Shown: positions 55,243 to 62,996 of the stretch, piece by piece
Numbering within the stretch: the stretch's first letter is position 1
Layout of the letters: the number at the start of each line of letters is the position of its first letter
DNA from: Bacteroidaceae bacterium
Lineage (GTDB): Bacteria; Bacteroidota; Bacteroidia; Bacteroidales; Bacteroidaceae
DNA length: 64,000 nucleotides
NCBI GenBank assembly: GCA_024398715.1
Contig: JAKSIP010000003.1
Span: forward strand, 1 to 64,000
Reading direction: 5' to 3'
Notes under the pieces: generated by a model
Seen by the model: the letters and a program-made list of their open reading frames with translations, nothing else
What the model was told of the DNA's origin: nothing
Database searches by the model: none
Made by a program: the position numbers and the translations under genes

Positions 55243-55579
55243 AATTGAAAATTTTTGAATTGTTGATTGATACTTTAAGGCCGCTAAGGAGGTCTATGTA
55301 TGTCCAAGCGAGTTCTTCTATATCTTCGCTGTTTTGGGACATCCATACGACTATTCCGTTGGCCGTTGCTTTGAATACTGAAATACCATCGTGCTTTTTG
55401 AGATACACAATGACTTTTGAAGTGCTACCCAAGACATTCCCGACAACAGCCTTTCCATTATCGAAAAGCCGTTCTATGTCAGATGTCCTGTTGTGAAGAA
55501 TGAGGGTATCTGATAAAGACTGATATACAAGGCTGTCAGCACATACGCTACCGAACCTTGCCAACTGCTCTTTGTTCAT
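55226..55579 (-). CDS. 117-aa protein of unknown function
   Basis: Read from ATG 55579 (MNKEQLARFGSVCADSLVYQ). Mixed alpha/beta with YLKKHDGISVFKA. Immediately after a 2-nt gap from the upstream gene. Unrecognised. Confidence 0.66.
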   Translation of the reverse strand: MNKEQLARFGSVCADSLVYQSLSDTLILHNRTSDIERLFDNGKAVVGNVLGSTSKVIVYLKKHDGISVFKATANGIVVWMSQNSEDIEELAWTYIDLLSGLKVSINNSKIFNYGNSK

Positions 55580-55581
55580 GA

Positions 55582-55815
55582 TTACTTCCTGATGAAATAT
55601 TCGATTGCGGAATGAACCAGAATGTAGTAGTGTTTTGTCCTGCCACATTTGTAGTCGTAAGGGTTGTAAAAATCAAGAGACAAAGCCTCGTATAACTGAG
55701 GTATATGTCTCTTAATCTTGTTTTTGAGCCATCTGTACGAGATTGGCTTCATTCCTTTCATCTTCTCTTCTACCTGTTCTTTGGTGAGTACGGTACAATT
55801 TGATTCGTAAACCAT
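55582..55815 (-). CDS. 77-aa basic protein
   Basis: Read from ATG 55815 (MVYESNCTVLTKEQVEEKMK), because the longer frame overlaps the next gene entirely. Basic helical region (RWLKNKIKRHIPQLYEAL). Unrecognised. Confidence 0.6.
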   Translation of the reverse strand: MVYESNCTVLTKEQVEEKMKGMKPISYRWLKNKIKRHIPQLYEALSLDFYNPYDYKCGRTKHYYILVHSAIEYFIRK

Positions 55816-55816
55816 A

Positions 55817-56098
55817 TCAGATAAATGGGAGGTAGATTTCATCGAGAATGCCAGACTCCACCATTTTGACGGCGGCTTCATGACTTCCCCTGTTCCTGTC
55901 ATCAAATCCATAGTCATCGCTTGCCATAACTCGAATGGTAGCGACAAAGGATTTCATTAGTTCCTGCTGAAGAGTTCTATGCTGGGTTGATACAGCAATG
56001 GCAAACCTTTCAGGATTCCAGCCCATAGAGTTGATAGCATCCGTAAGGGCTTCAACTGCTATATATTCCCGGCTGTCTCTAAGATTGTAATAATTCAT
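55817..56098 (-). CDS. 93-aa protein of unknown function
   Basis: NYYNLRDSREYIAVEALTDA, largely helical; contains FVATIRVMASDDYG and ends EIYLPFI. One nt separates it from the next gene. Unrecognised. Confidence 0.66.
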   Translation of the reverse strand: MNYYNLRDSREYIAVEALTDAINSMGWNPERFAIAVSTQHRTLQQELMKSFVATIRVMASDDYGFDDRNRGSHEAAVKMVESGILDEIYLPFI

Positions 56099-56114
56099 AC
56101 TGTTTTGAAACTGT

Positions 56115-56339
56115 TTATCCTACAACAATGATATTCTCCAAATCGGACTCTGTATTGTCGCCAATAAGTCCTATGAATCCGTCCTTGTTTTCGGGGGTTA
56201 TTACTGTGAGGGTGAAGAAGCAGCCATGATAGCCGTTGCCCTCGTTGTCATCGCTCAGGACAAGGCTCTTTTCACCGTGTCCCTCCTTCATCAGCTTGCA
56301 ACAGTGCTTATGAAGGTCTTTGAGTTTTATCTGTTTCAT
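56115..56339 (-). CDS. 74-aa protein of unknown function
   Basis: KQIKLKDLHKHCCKLMKEGH then LVLSDDNEGNGYHGCFFTLT, ending LENIIVVG. Small alpha/beta; unrecognised. It follows a terminator, so probably starts a separate transcript. Confidence 0.66.
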   Translation of the reverse strand: MKQIKLKDLHKHCCKLMKEGHGEKSLVLSDDNEGNGYHGCFFTLTVITPENKDGFIGLIGDNTESDLENIIVVG

Positions 56340-56345
56340 ATTGGC

Positions 56346-56391
56346 TAAAAAGAAAAGCCAGGGAGAAACTATCGAAAGTAACTCCCCGGCT
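56346..56391 (-). terminator. intrinsic terminator after the exonuclease gene
   Basis: AGCCGGGGAGTTACT / AGTTTCTCCCTGGCT stem (two mismatches), six-nt loop, then a T-rich tail on the minus strand. Confidence 0.8.
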
Positions 56392-56410
56392 CGATCATCA
56401 GGAATTGCAT

Positions 56411-56441
56411 AATCTGTTTGAGGTGTAACTTACCTTGGCCG
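56411..56441. repeat. 31-nt repeat, copy A
   Basis: Nearly identical to 60742-60770 (two-base indel), a stretch ending in TAACTTACCTTGGCCG. Sits just after the exonuclease stop codon. Confidence 0.75.
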
Positions 56442-56442
56442 T

Positions 56443-57372
56443 TTAGATTGCGATTGTGATACTCTCTGAAACATTAGATGTTTTCATGTAAGCAGCATAA
56501 TCAAATTCTGGATGATCAGACTGGAATAACGGCAAATTGAAGGTTGTCCTTATTGAAGGGAGTTTCCTTGTAAGCCGTAACCCGGATGGCATAGCCCAAG
56601 ATTTCACATTGAGCTTTGACATGACACCGAGAAATGAGGTCTTGATGTTACCAAGCTCATCCTCGATTTCGCTTTTCTTGCGTAAGAGTTCCCTGATTCT
56701 TTCTTCCTGTGCTGCATATTCAGCCGGGATGTCGTAAGGATTAAGAAACTGCTCTCCTTTCTCTTCCGCTTCCAAAAGAGACTTCACAATATCGACTGGA
56801 ATACGCTCAACCTCGATAAACTCCGAGTAATGGTCAATAGTGCCGTCCTTCTTCTCCTTGTTTCGGATATGAAGGACTACCAAGCGACCGACCTTTGCTT
56901 TCTTGTTTACCAGTTCAAAAAGGTAAGCGTAAATACTGAGCTGCCACCGAACTTTTGCAAGCTGAGTGGGATTGATTTTGCTGTATGTCTTAACATCTGC
57001 AATATCAAATGTATCGTCACCTGTCCTAAATACCTTGTCAATATTCGATGCCCAAGTGATTCCATCCGTTACCGTATATTCGGAAGCTTCATGTGTCAGG
57101 CCATACTCCTTGCAAAGAGATATGTAGTCCTTCACTTCCTGCGTTCCATCGTTAATCCACTGAGAATCGAATTTCTCAATCCGTTTGTGGACATCAGTAC
57201 CGTATTCCCCTGCTTTCTTTACGATAGCCCAAGGGACATTCTTGTACTCGTCAGGGAACAACTGCCTTTGAAGCATTTCCGTGATACCTGAGAGCTGCTT
57301 GTCACCAAGAAAGTACTGGTGAGGTTCCTCTAAGAAAACCACACCGCTGTTTTTCAACTGTATTCTTGCCAT
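56443..57372 (-). CDS. PD-(D/E)XK exonuclease
   Basis: 309 aa. The nuclease core is seen as GTDVHKRIEKF, SNIDKVFRTGDDTFDIADVKTYS (metal-binding Asp and DxK) and a following WQLSIYAYLFE. This pattern is found in phage Red-type exonucleases and Cas4-like enzymes. Four nt after the annealing protein gene, so it probably makes single-stranded DNA for that partner. A coiled region follows (KKSEIEDELGNIK). Confidence 0.88.
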   Translation of the reverse strand: MARIQLKNSGVVFLEEPHQYFLGDKQLSGITEMLQRQLFPDEYKNVPWAIVKKAGEYGTDVHKRIEKFDSQWINDGTQEVKDYISLCKEYGLTHEASEYTVTDGITWASNIDKVFRTGDDTFDIADVKTYSKINPTQLAKVRWQLSIYAYLFELVNKKAKVGRLVVLHIRNKEKKDGTIDHYSEFIEVERIPVDIVKSLLEAEEKGEQFLNPYDIPAEYAAQEERIRELLRKKSEIEDELGNIKTSFLGVMSKLNVKSWAMPSGLRLTRKLPSIRTTFNLPLFQSDHPEFDYAAYMKTSNVSESITIAI

Positions 57373-57375
57373 AGC

Positions 57376-58101
57376 CTATTTCTTTATGAGTTGAAGTTGC
57401 TGACGGCGTTGAGTGAAGAGAGCCTTAATTTCGGGATTCCCTTCTACCTCGTTCTGATGGTCGAGATACAAACCCATGAGAGAGTTAATATCCGTCATTG
57501 AGTTGATTGCATTCTTGATTGGAGCAAGAGGATCTGCTGGTGCTTGTGGAACGGCTGGAGTTTCCGGCTGCTGTCCGTTGTTCTGTTCGTCACCTGAGTT
57601 CGGAACGTCCTCACCTGTGTAGATGTATAATCCAAGGCCGAACATGGCCAAGTTCTTCACGAGACACCGCATAATTGTCTTATTGATTTCAAACATGGTC
57701 GCTGCTTCCACGGTCTTTTCAATGTACTGCTTCTTGTACTTGTCATAGACCTGATAGGAATAGGGCTGCAACTTCATAGCCTTGTTGGAGCTGTTCATCA
57801 CTGGAAGCCACATTTCGTGGGTGATTTCATCAACGGTCACTTCTGTAAACACGATGATGCCGATGTTTGGATCAACCGAATAAGGCAGTCCTGTTGTCGG
57901 GTTCTTCTTGATGGAGTATATCGCACTGGGGTACGCACTCTTAAACTCTGCCCAAGCGTTAGCCCAAGAGAGATAAGAAAGGTCATTGTACTTCTCGCAC
58001 TTGTCATTCAAGTCGAGAGCATAAAGAGCATCGAATAAGATTTTTCTACGCTCATCTGCCGTTGCATTGGCAGGGATTTGGGGCTTCTGAAATTTACACA
58101 T
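57376..58101 (-). CDS. Sak/DUF1071 single-strand annealing protein
   Basis: 241 aa. Matches the DUF1071 (Sak-type) family: LSYLSWANAWAEFKSAYP, GIIVFTEVTVDEITHEMWLP and MFEINKTIMRCLVKNLAMFG. A Pro/Gln-rich linker (~180-205) and a helical C-terminus follow. It anneals complementary DNA in phage or element recombination. Directly upstream of its exonuclease partner. Confidence 0.9.
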   Translation of the reverse strand: MCKFQKPQIPANATADERRKILFDALYALDLNDKCEKYNDLSYLSWANAWAEFKSAYPSAIYSIKKNPTTGLPYSVDPNIGIIVFTEVTVDEITHEMWLPVMNSSNKAMKLQPYSYQVYDKYKKQYIEKTVEAATMFEINKTIMRCLVKNLAMFGLGLYIYTGEDVPNSGDEQNNGQQPETPAVPQAPADPLAPIKNAINSMTDINSLMGLYLDHQNEVEGNPEIKALFTQRRQQLQLIKK

Positions 58102-58144
58102 TGCTGTAAAATTTTGTTAATGAATAATTTGAATTGACACAAAC

Positions 58145-58198
58145 AAAAAATCGGGAGGACAACTTCTATAGTTTTTTTCTATATTGTTGCCCTCCCGA
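58145..58198 (-). terminator. intrinsic terminator of the DUF3871 transcript
   Basis: TCGGGAGGGCAACAATATAG / CTATAGAAGTTGTCCTCCCGA stem, then six T on the minus strand; strong. Confidence 0.85.
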
Positions 58199-58227
58199 TG
58201 GGTAGGATGAGACTTGTTAGGTCTCTC

Positions 58228-59283
58228 TTATGATAGGAACCAGTCGTAGCCTTCGGTATCTTCACCGTTGATAGCTTTCTGGATTCCGATAGCAAAATCT
58301 GTTGCATTCTGGTTTCGCTCGATAAAGCGGTCTATGTATGCAGACTGCTTTACGGCTTCATTTCCAAGCTGTAAAAGATTCCAACAGCTAATGTCCTCTC
58401 CTTCTTTCCTTCCGAAATTTGGATTCGAGACATAGCCCTTTACCATCCAGTTCACGCCCTGATCGCCAAGGTTAAATGCTGGATGCTCTTTCTGTTCTTC
58501 GTTTGGCAAAAACTGCAATAAACGCAGTCTGCCAATGATTTTACAGAACTGTTCTTCTGAGATTCTCGTGTTGTTGAGATTCTCCAGAAGGTGTAGTGTT
58601 TCTTCTTTGTGAGGCTCAAAATTGCGGAATAGTTCAAGCGACTTCTGCATTATATCTGCTTCCGTCAAACATTCGATGGTTCCGCTATTGCCGTCACACG
58701 TCAGACAAAGATTGCTGCAAACTCGAACTCTCCAGCCTACGAATACCTTAAATTTCATGGCACTCTGGCGAGCATAGAGTTTATCTTCATTGTATGCCCG
58801 ACATCCACCTATTACGAGGTGTACTGTCTGGCCGTTGATAGTACGAGTGAGATTCTTGACCTGACAGCACCAAGCCATACGCTGATAAAATACTGTCTTT
58901 TCTTCGTCAAGCAGTTCACTTGCTTTCTTGTGTTGAGCTGAAGGGATGCGACCAATAATAGGATGGCTTACCCTCAGTTCAGGCATTGTTAATTCTCCAA
59001 AAACCTGTTCAGCTACCTTGACGACACTACCGATGAAATTCTGGTGTGATATGGTCAGGGTGTTGTCACTGAACGTTGGAATAATGTTTTTCGTGGCCAA
59101 CTCTTCAAGCGTTATTGCCTGAGTGTTGCTTTCGATAAAATTGGGGTGATTGTCCTCATCCCCATTCTCTTCTTCGATTACTTCGGCTTCAACGGTTTCT
59201 ACTTCGTTTAAGCCAAGCGTCTCTTCAGATACGATTTTACCCTCAATAGGTTCAATCGTCATTTGTGGATTTGCTGTTTCCAT
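58228..59283 (-). CDS. DUF3871 protein
   Basis: 351 aa. After a ~50-residue acidic leader, the family pattern is seen: NTQAITLEELATKNIIPTF, LRVSHPIIGRIPSAQHK, VFYQRMAWCCQV and VRVCSNLCLTCDG. Abundant on Bacteroides mobile elements, biochemical role unknown. Often near single-strand annealing genes, as here. Confidence 0.9.
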   Translation of the reverse strand: METANPQMTIEPIEGKIVSEETLGLNEVETVEAEVIEEENGDEDNHPNFIESNTQAITLEELATKNIIPTFSDNTLTISHQNFIGSVVKVAEQVFGELTMPELRVSHPIIGRIPSAQHKKASELLDEEKTVFYQRMAWCCQVKNLTRTINGQTVHLVIGGCRAYNEDKLYARQSAMKFKVFVGWRVRVCSNLCLTCDGNSGTIECLTEADIMQKSLELFRNFEPHKEETLHLLENLNNTRISEEQFCKIIGRLRLLQFLPNEEQKEHPAFNLGDQGVNWMVKGYVSNPNFGRKEGEDISCWNLLQLGNEAVKQSAYIDRFIERNQNATDFAIGIQKAINGEDTEGYDWFLS

Positions 59284-59286
59284 TTG

Positions 59287-59424
59287 TTACGTTGTTTTGA
59301 TTTTTGATTTTGTAATTTTCTTTTTCAAGACCTTCCGAAGCTTTTTCCAATTTTTCATGATGGTCAGTACGCTATCGAGAATGAGGATCACTGCATCCTC
59401 GATATTTTCAGTTCTCTGGCTCAT
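59287..59424 (-). CDS. 45-aa small basic protein
   Basis: SQRTENIEDAVILILDSVLT then NWKKLRKVLKKK. A short frame, too small for most callers, whose start overlaps the upstream stop by 17 nt. Hydrophobic-then-basic pattern; may associate with membrane or nucleic acid. Weakly supported. Confidence 0.45.
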   Translation of the reverse strand: MSQRTENIEDAVILILDSVLTIMKNWKKLRKVLKKKITKSKIKTT

Positions 59425-59620
59425 CTGCAACCTCTCCTATAATTTCGGGTTGCTTTTCTTCCTGAGCCGTTGTGTTCTCTGTCGCTGCTGAATGTCTTTT
59501 GTTTCTGCAACGAACTACAAGGGACTTTCCAAATGAGTAAAGTTCTTTTGCGAACTCAATCACGATAATGCACTCTACGGCAATCCCAAGGCCGTATGCT
59601 GCTTTTTCTAATTTTTTCAT
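59408..59620 (-). CDS. 70-aa membrane protein
   Basis: One hydrophobic segment (AAYGLGIAVECIIVIEFA, about 7-24) then a charged tail (RCRNKRHSAATENTT ... ADEPEN). Unrecognised. Upstream of the short basic gene and downstream of the proposed ncRNA. Confidence 0.6.
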   Translation of the reverse strand: MKKLEKAAYGLGIAVECIIVIEFAKELYSFGKSLVVRCRNKRHSAATENTTAQEEKQPEIIGEVADEPEN

Positions 59621-59713
59621 TTTTTCTACGTTTTATAATTGTTGTTACTATGTTAATTATCTCTATTTATGCTTATTACATATATAAGGCTTTGAAATAC
59701 ATCCCAACAGGCA

Positions 59714-59752
59714 CAAAAAAAGATGAACCTGAATTTCTCATTCAAGTCCATC
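59714..59752 (-). terminator. intrinsic terminator of the ncRNA candidate
   Basis: GATGGACTTGAA / TTCAGGTTCATC stem, then seven T on the minus strand. Confidence 0.75.
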
Positions 59753-60003
59753 TGTATGTAAATGTTTAGAGTTCACCGCCAGAATCATGATACAATGCGT
59801 TAGATTGTATTAAGTTCTGGAGGATCGTCACTCATGGATATTGCCTTTCAGCTTTTCTTTCAAGCTAACGTTCAAAGGGATTCTCCGTCCCAGTCGGCTT
59901 CTTCCGTATTTTTATTCCGTGTCCGAGAGGTTATCCCGGACAAGTAATACAATATCATCTGTCAGGCTCTTATGTCCTGAAGTGATAGGGAAGCATTATT
60001 TCA
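59714..60003 (-). ncRNA. candidate structured noncoding RNA
   Basis: About 290 nt without a convincing reading frame. Stems seen (plus coordinates): AAGTGA/TCACTT (59980-60006), TCAGG/CCTGA (59962-59980), TGTCCG/CGGACA (59920-59942), GGGA/TCCC (59877-59891), AGCTT/AAGCT (59850-59866), and a nested CCAGAA..TACAAT/ATTGTA..TTCTGG (59779-59820). It ends in an intrinsic terminator (59714-59752). A -7 box at 60010-60017 predicts a start near 60003, exactly at the first hairpin. No known RNA family recognised. Weak alternative: remains of a coding gene. Confidence 0.5.
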
Positions 60004-60009
60004 CTTCCT

Positions 60010-60017
60010 CAAATATA
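60010..60017 (-). promoter_or_regulatory. -7 box of the ncRNA candidate
   Basis: TATATTTG on the minus strand, within the 15-nt repeat. No clear -33 element. Confidence 0.5.
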
Positions 60018-60060
60018 AGGCTTTGAAGGCTTGTGGTATTCCTTTTATACGGACTCTGCA

Positions 60061-60354
60061 TCATTCCAGACATACATCCGAAAAATAGTAGATGAAGTAA
60101 CTGTCACCGCCGTCCCATGATACTTTGGTTGATTCAGTATCGTCTGTGATTTGGATTGCGTCTGGAGATATTCCTTCCCCGGCAAGTGCATCAGTAAGGC
60201 TTTGGATTTCCTTTTGTAATGCCGTTTGCAGTTTCTTAAAGGCACTGAATGCACGAATGAATACCAACTCTTCATCACTGGTCATACATGCCAGGGCGTA
60301 ACAATCGGATGACTTCTTTCTTCTCGTTGCCATTCTCAAATAATCCTTTTTCAT
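60061..60354 (-). CDS. 97-aa protein of unknown function
   Basis: Begins basic (KKDYLRMATRRKKSSDCY), then a helical stretch (LVFIRAFSAFKKLQTALQ) and an acidic end. A short possible peptide frame (MMQSPYKRN...) overlaps its stop. Preceded by a hairpin with a T-run 26 nt before its start, which could be an attenuator. Unrecognised. Confidence 0.66.
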   Translation of the reverse strand: MKKDYLRMATRRKKSSDCYALACMTSDEELVFIRAFSAFKKLQTALQKEIQSLTDALAGEGISPDAIQITDDTESTKVSWDGGDSYFIYYFSDVCLE

Positions 60355-60379
60355 CGTACAAAATTTAGGTTTTATTAAA

Positions 60380-60419
60380 CAAAAAAGTCTCTTCCAATCA
60401 GATACGACTGGTAGAGACT
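60380..60419 (-). terminator. terminator-like hairpin ahead of the 97-aa gene
   Basis: AGTCTCTACCA / TGGAAGAGACT stem then six T on the minus strand. No minus-strand gene lies upstream, so it may be a leader attenuator. Confidence 0.65.
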
Positions 60420-60540
60420 CCCAAAAAATTTCAGTTGCTAAATTATGCGATATACCTTAATATCGGGCGTTTACATAACAAAAATTTTCGATATAAAGAA
60501 GAAAAATGAAGAATTTTTCTAACACCTCAAAATAAATTCG

Positions 60541-60549
60541 TAATTTTGC
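60541..60549 (+). promoter_or_regulatory. -7 box for the LRR gene
   Basis: TAATTTTGC, about 360 nt before ATG 60912, implying a long leader. Confidence 0.55.
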
Positions 60550-60911
60550 AGTCGCTTAGGCATATACTTTTTTGTGCCGAAAGCAGACATAGTGGAAAGG
60601 CATTGCTAATTGTCTTAATCAGAGAAACCCGGCCAAGGTTCAAAAACAGAGACGATTTTGCAGGTATGCTTTTATCCTGATCATTCTCGGCTCATGAAAG
60701 TGAGTCGTTTATGATAGGCGTAAGAGTATTGTGAATCGTAGAATCTGTTTGAGGTAACTTACCTTGGCCGGAGAAATTGCCCTCAGTGGCGTTTCTGTTC
60801 CTTCTGATAGTTGTACGAGAAGCGATAAAGTCTGCGCCTTTTTTCATGTCTTGCAGTCTTAATGAAAACAATAGCTGGATTTGCGGACTTGCTGGCAGAA
60901 AGGAAGAACGG
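60550..60911 (+). other. long leader with inverted and repeated motifs
   Basis: No gene seen. Contains an exact 11-nt inverted repeat, CCGGCCAAGGT (60629-60639) and ACCTTGGCCGG (60761-60771), 121 bp apart. The right arm belongs to the 31-nt repeat (60742-60770). May be a structured 5' leader or an invertible segment (inference). Confidence 0.5.
60742..60770. repeat. 31-nt repeat, copy B
   Basis: Matches 56411-56441 apart from a 2-nt deletion, same orientation. Its right end is the right arm of the leader inverted repeat. Confidence 0.75.
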
Positions 60912-62996
60912 ATGAAACGTATCTTATCTATTGTATTGCTGCTGACCAGTTCAATGATTTCTTTTGGGCAAACCAATGATGTCCAACCAAAACAAGATTT
61001 CTTTACTGTTAATTGTCCGGGAGAAGGAAAACTATTCAAAGGAGTCAAGAAAAGCGATTACGAGAACCTGTCGGAGTTGAAAATCGTTGGAGAACTGAAT
61101 GAAAAAGATTTTCAGAAATTGGGGAAGCTGGGAAATCTAAAAGTGCTTGACCTTTCTGAAGCAGATTTTCGTGATAAGATTATCGTGTCAGAGGCGATAA
61201 AAACTTGTACAAAAGTTGAAACGGTATATCTTACTAACTTAGGACATCATCTACCATTCCCTTCTTTAAAGCAGATTATTGTTGGTTATCTGGACGGACA
61301 TTATTGGTGTTCACAGGATATGGTTCATTATTATCCTATTATTCCGATAGAATCAATTACGTTTACGGAAGGCTGTTCAGACAATTTCTATAAAAAGAAA
61401 AGAGGTGACGAATATGGTTGGTATCAGCCACAATATATAATCACAAACACAGGTATTAAGGTCAATAATGTCAGCTATGATGATGCCCCTGCTGACTATG
61501 CGACAGAAAGTATTTACTTAGAAAGAGAAAAACAATTTAATGTGCCGGAGGTTCTTGATCTTCGAGAAGCAACGTATATTGCAGATTACGTCTTTGCACA
61601 TTGCAATATGAGCAAGGTAATTATATCATCAAAAATAGAGCATATTGGGGCTGGTGCTTTTTCAAGTTGCGAAAACCTAAAAGAAGTCATTATTGAAGAC
61701 GGGGACGGAACCACGGTGATAGAACATAACGCATTCAATGAATGTAAAAACCTAAAGAGTCTTATTTTCGGTACTAATGTTATTATCCTTCCCGATGCTT
61801 TCTATAAGACAGACATTGAAACCGCTGTGTTTAGACAAGATGCAAAAATCGAAGATGGGGCATTTTCTAAGATCCGATTTGCCGAATTTTCAAAGACTCC
61901 ATCAAAAATATCTTCTAATTTCTCAGGTGGAGAGCCAAGCATTCACGTTCCGCAAGGCACATCTGAACAATTCATTAACAAGGGTTTTAAACAATCTCAA
62001 ATTGCAGACGGAGAATCAAATCTTGAATACAATATTAAACTGGAAAAAGGTGGTACTATTCTTTCTCGACTCCCTGTTAATGACCTAACAAAAATCAAGT
62101 CATTAACAATAACAGGCGTATTGTATGAGACAGACTTCCAAATAATAAGCAAATGTACCAACTTGGAATATCTTGATTTGTCACACGCTTTCACAACATT
62201 ATCTCCAGAGGCGATGGCTTCCAGACAGGCTGAAAAAGAAATGCTGTCAGGTCTATTTTCGCTTATGAGTGCAGCTTTGGATGCTCAGTACGAAAATTAT
62301 GAAATACGCACCGGGGATTATACGTCATCCAAAATTATGATGGAACTTGCCAAAGATGCGTATTCCGTCAAATCTAACGACCCTGCTTGTCAAATTCCTC
62401 ATGATGCCATAAACGACCTGAGAAAACTGAAAACGTTAATCTTGCCATATAGAGCCAAAAATATAGATAGTGGCAATTTCCAGAACTGTCCTAATCTTGA
62501 ACACATTGAATGGCCGATGTATTTGGAACAGATAGGAAGTCGTTGTTTTAATAATTGTCCAAGTCTGAAAGAAGTCACGTTCCCTGCCTCATTTAACTAC
62601 CTTCGTTCCGATTCTTTCAGGGATTGTGCGTCATTGGCAAAGGTTGATTTAAGTGCTTGTACATTTAAGGTTGCTGAATGGGATGTAACATTCAAAGGAT
62701 GCTCCAGTCATTTTGAAGTGCATCTTCCCCAGGGCATAACTCGAATAAGTTCTGTACCTGTTAATCACAACAAACAAGAATACATAGTATATCTTCCGGC
62801 CAGTGTAAAGGAACTTCGAGACACTTACTATTATTGTACACTTCATTTTGCAGGAGAGAAAGCTCCGACAGCATTATTCGGCACTTCATCAGAAAGGCCA
62901 CAAAACTGTAAAATATATGTCCCGAAAGGAAGTTTGACCTCATATTATGCAAATTTCGGCGGCGATACAAATGGTTGTCAATATGTTGAAGAATAA
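60912..62996 (+). CDS. secreted BspA-like leucine-rich-repeat protein
   Basis: 694 aa from ATG 60912 (upstream GGAAGAA; earlier frame lacks a good start). Signal peptide KRILSIVLLLTSSMISFGQ. LRR_5 units: FAHCNMSKVIISSKIEHIG, FSSCENLKEVIIEDG, FQNCPNLEHIEWPMYLEQIG and FNNCPSLKEVTFP. BspA-type proteins are surface or secreted and bind host or bacterial partners. Likely cargo. Its end overlaps the next gene by 14 nt. Confidence 0.9.
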   Translation: MKRILSIVLLLTSSMISFGQTNDVQPKQDFFTVNCPGEGKLFKGVKKSDYENLSELKIVGELNEKDFQKLGKLGNLKVLDLSEADFRDKIIVSEAIKTCTKVETVYLTNLGHHLPFPSLKQIIVGYLDGHYWCSQDMVHYYPIIPIESITFTEGCSDNFYKKKRGDEYGWYQPQYIITNTGIKVNNVSYDDAPADYATESIYLEREKQFNVPEVLDLREATYIADYVFAHCNMSKVIISSKIEHIGAGAFSSCENLKEVIIEDGDGTTVIEHNAFNECKNLKSLIFGTNVIILPDAFYKTDIETAVFRQDAKIEDGAFSKIRFAEFSKTPSKISSNFSGGEPSIHVPQGTSEQFINKGFKQSQIADGESNLEYNIKLEKGGTILSRLPVNDLTKIKSLTITGVLYETDFQIISKCTNLEYLDLSHAFTTLSPEAMASRQAEKEMLSGLFSLMSAALDAQYENYEIRTGDYTSSKIMMELAKDAYSVKSNDPACQIPHDAINDLRKLKTLILPYRAKNIDSGNFQNCPNLEHIEWPMYLEQIGSRCFNNCPSLKEVTFPASFNYLRSDSFRDCASLAKVDLSACTFKVAEWDVTFKGCSSHFEVHLPQGITRISSVPVNHNKQEYIVYLPASVKELRDTYYYCTLHFAGEKAPTALFGTSSERPQNCKIYVPKGSLTSYYANFGGDTNGCQYVEE

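Larger units (their letters stand above)
59682..60027. repeat. 15-nt direct repeats flanking the ncRNA candidate
   Basis: ATATAAGGCTTTGAA occurs exactly at 59682-59696 and 60013-60027, either side of the structured region. On the minus strand the right copy is part of the -7 box (TATATTTG). Confidence 0.7.

Noticed and set aside
59841..60026. 61-codon plus-strand frame in the ncRNA region
   Set aside because: No promoter or start context; it overlaps stems that better explain the sequence.
31170..60566. GCTTAGGCATAT shared by the origin flank and the LRR leader
   Set aside because: A 12-mer match is expected many times by chance in a window this size.
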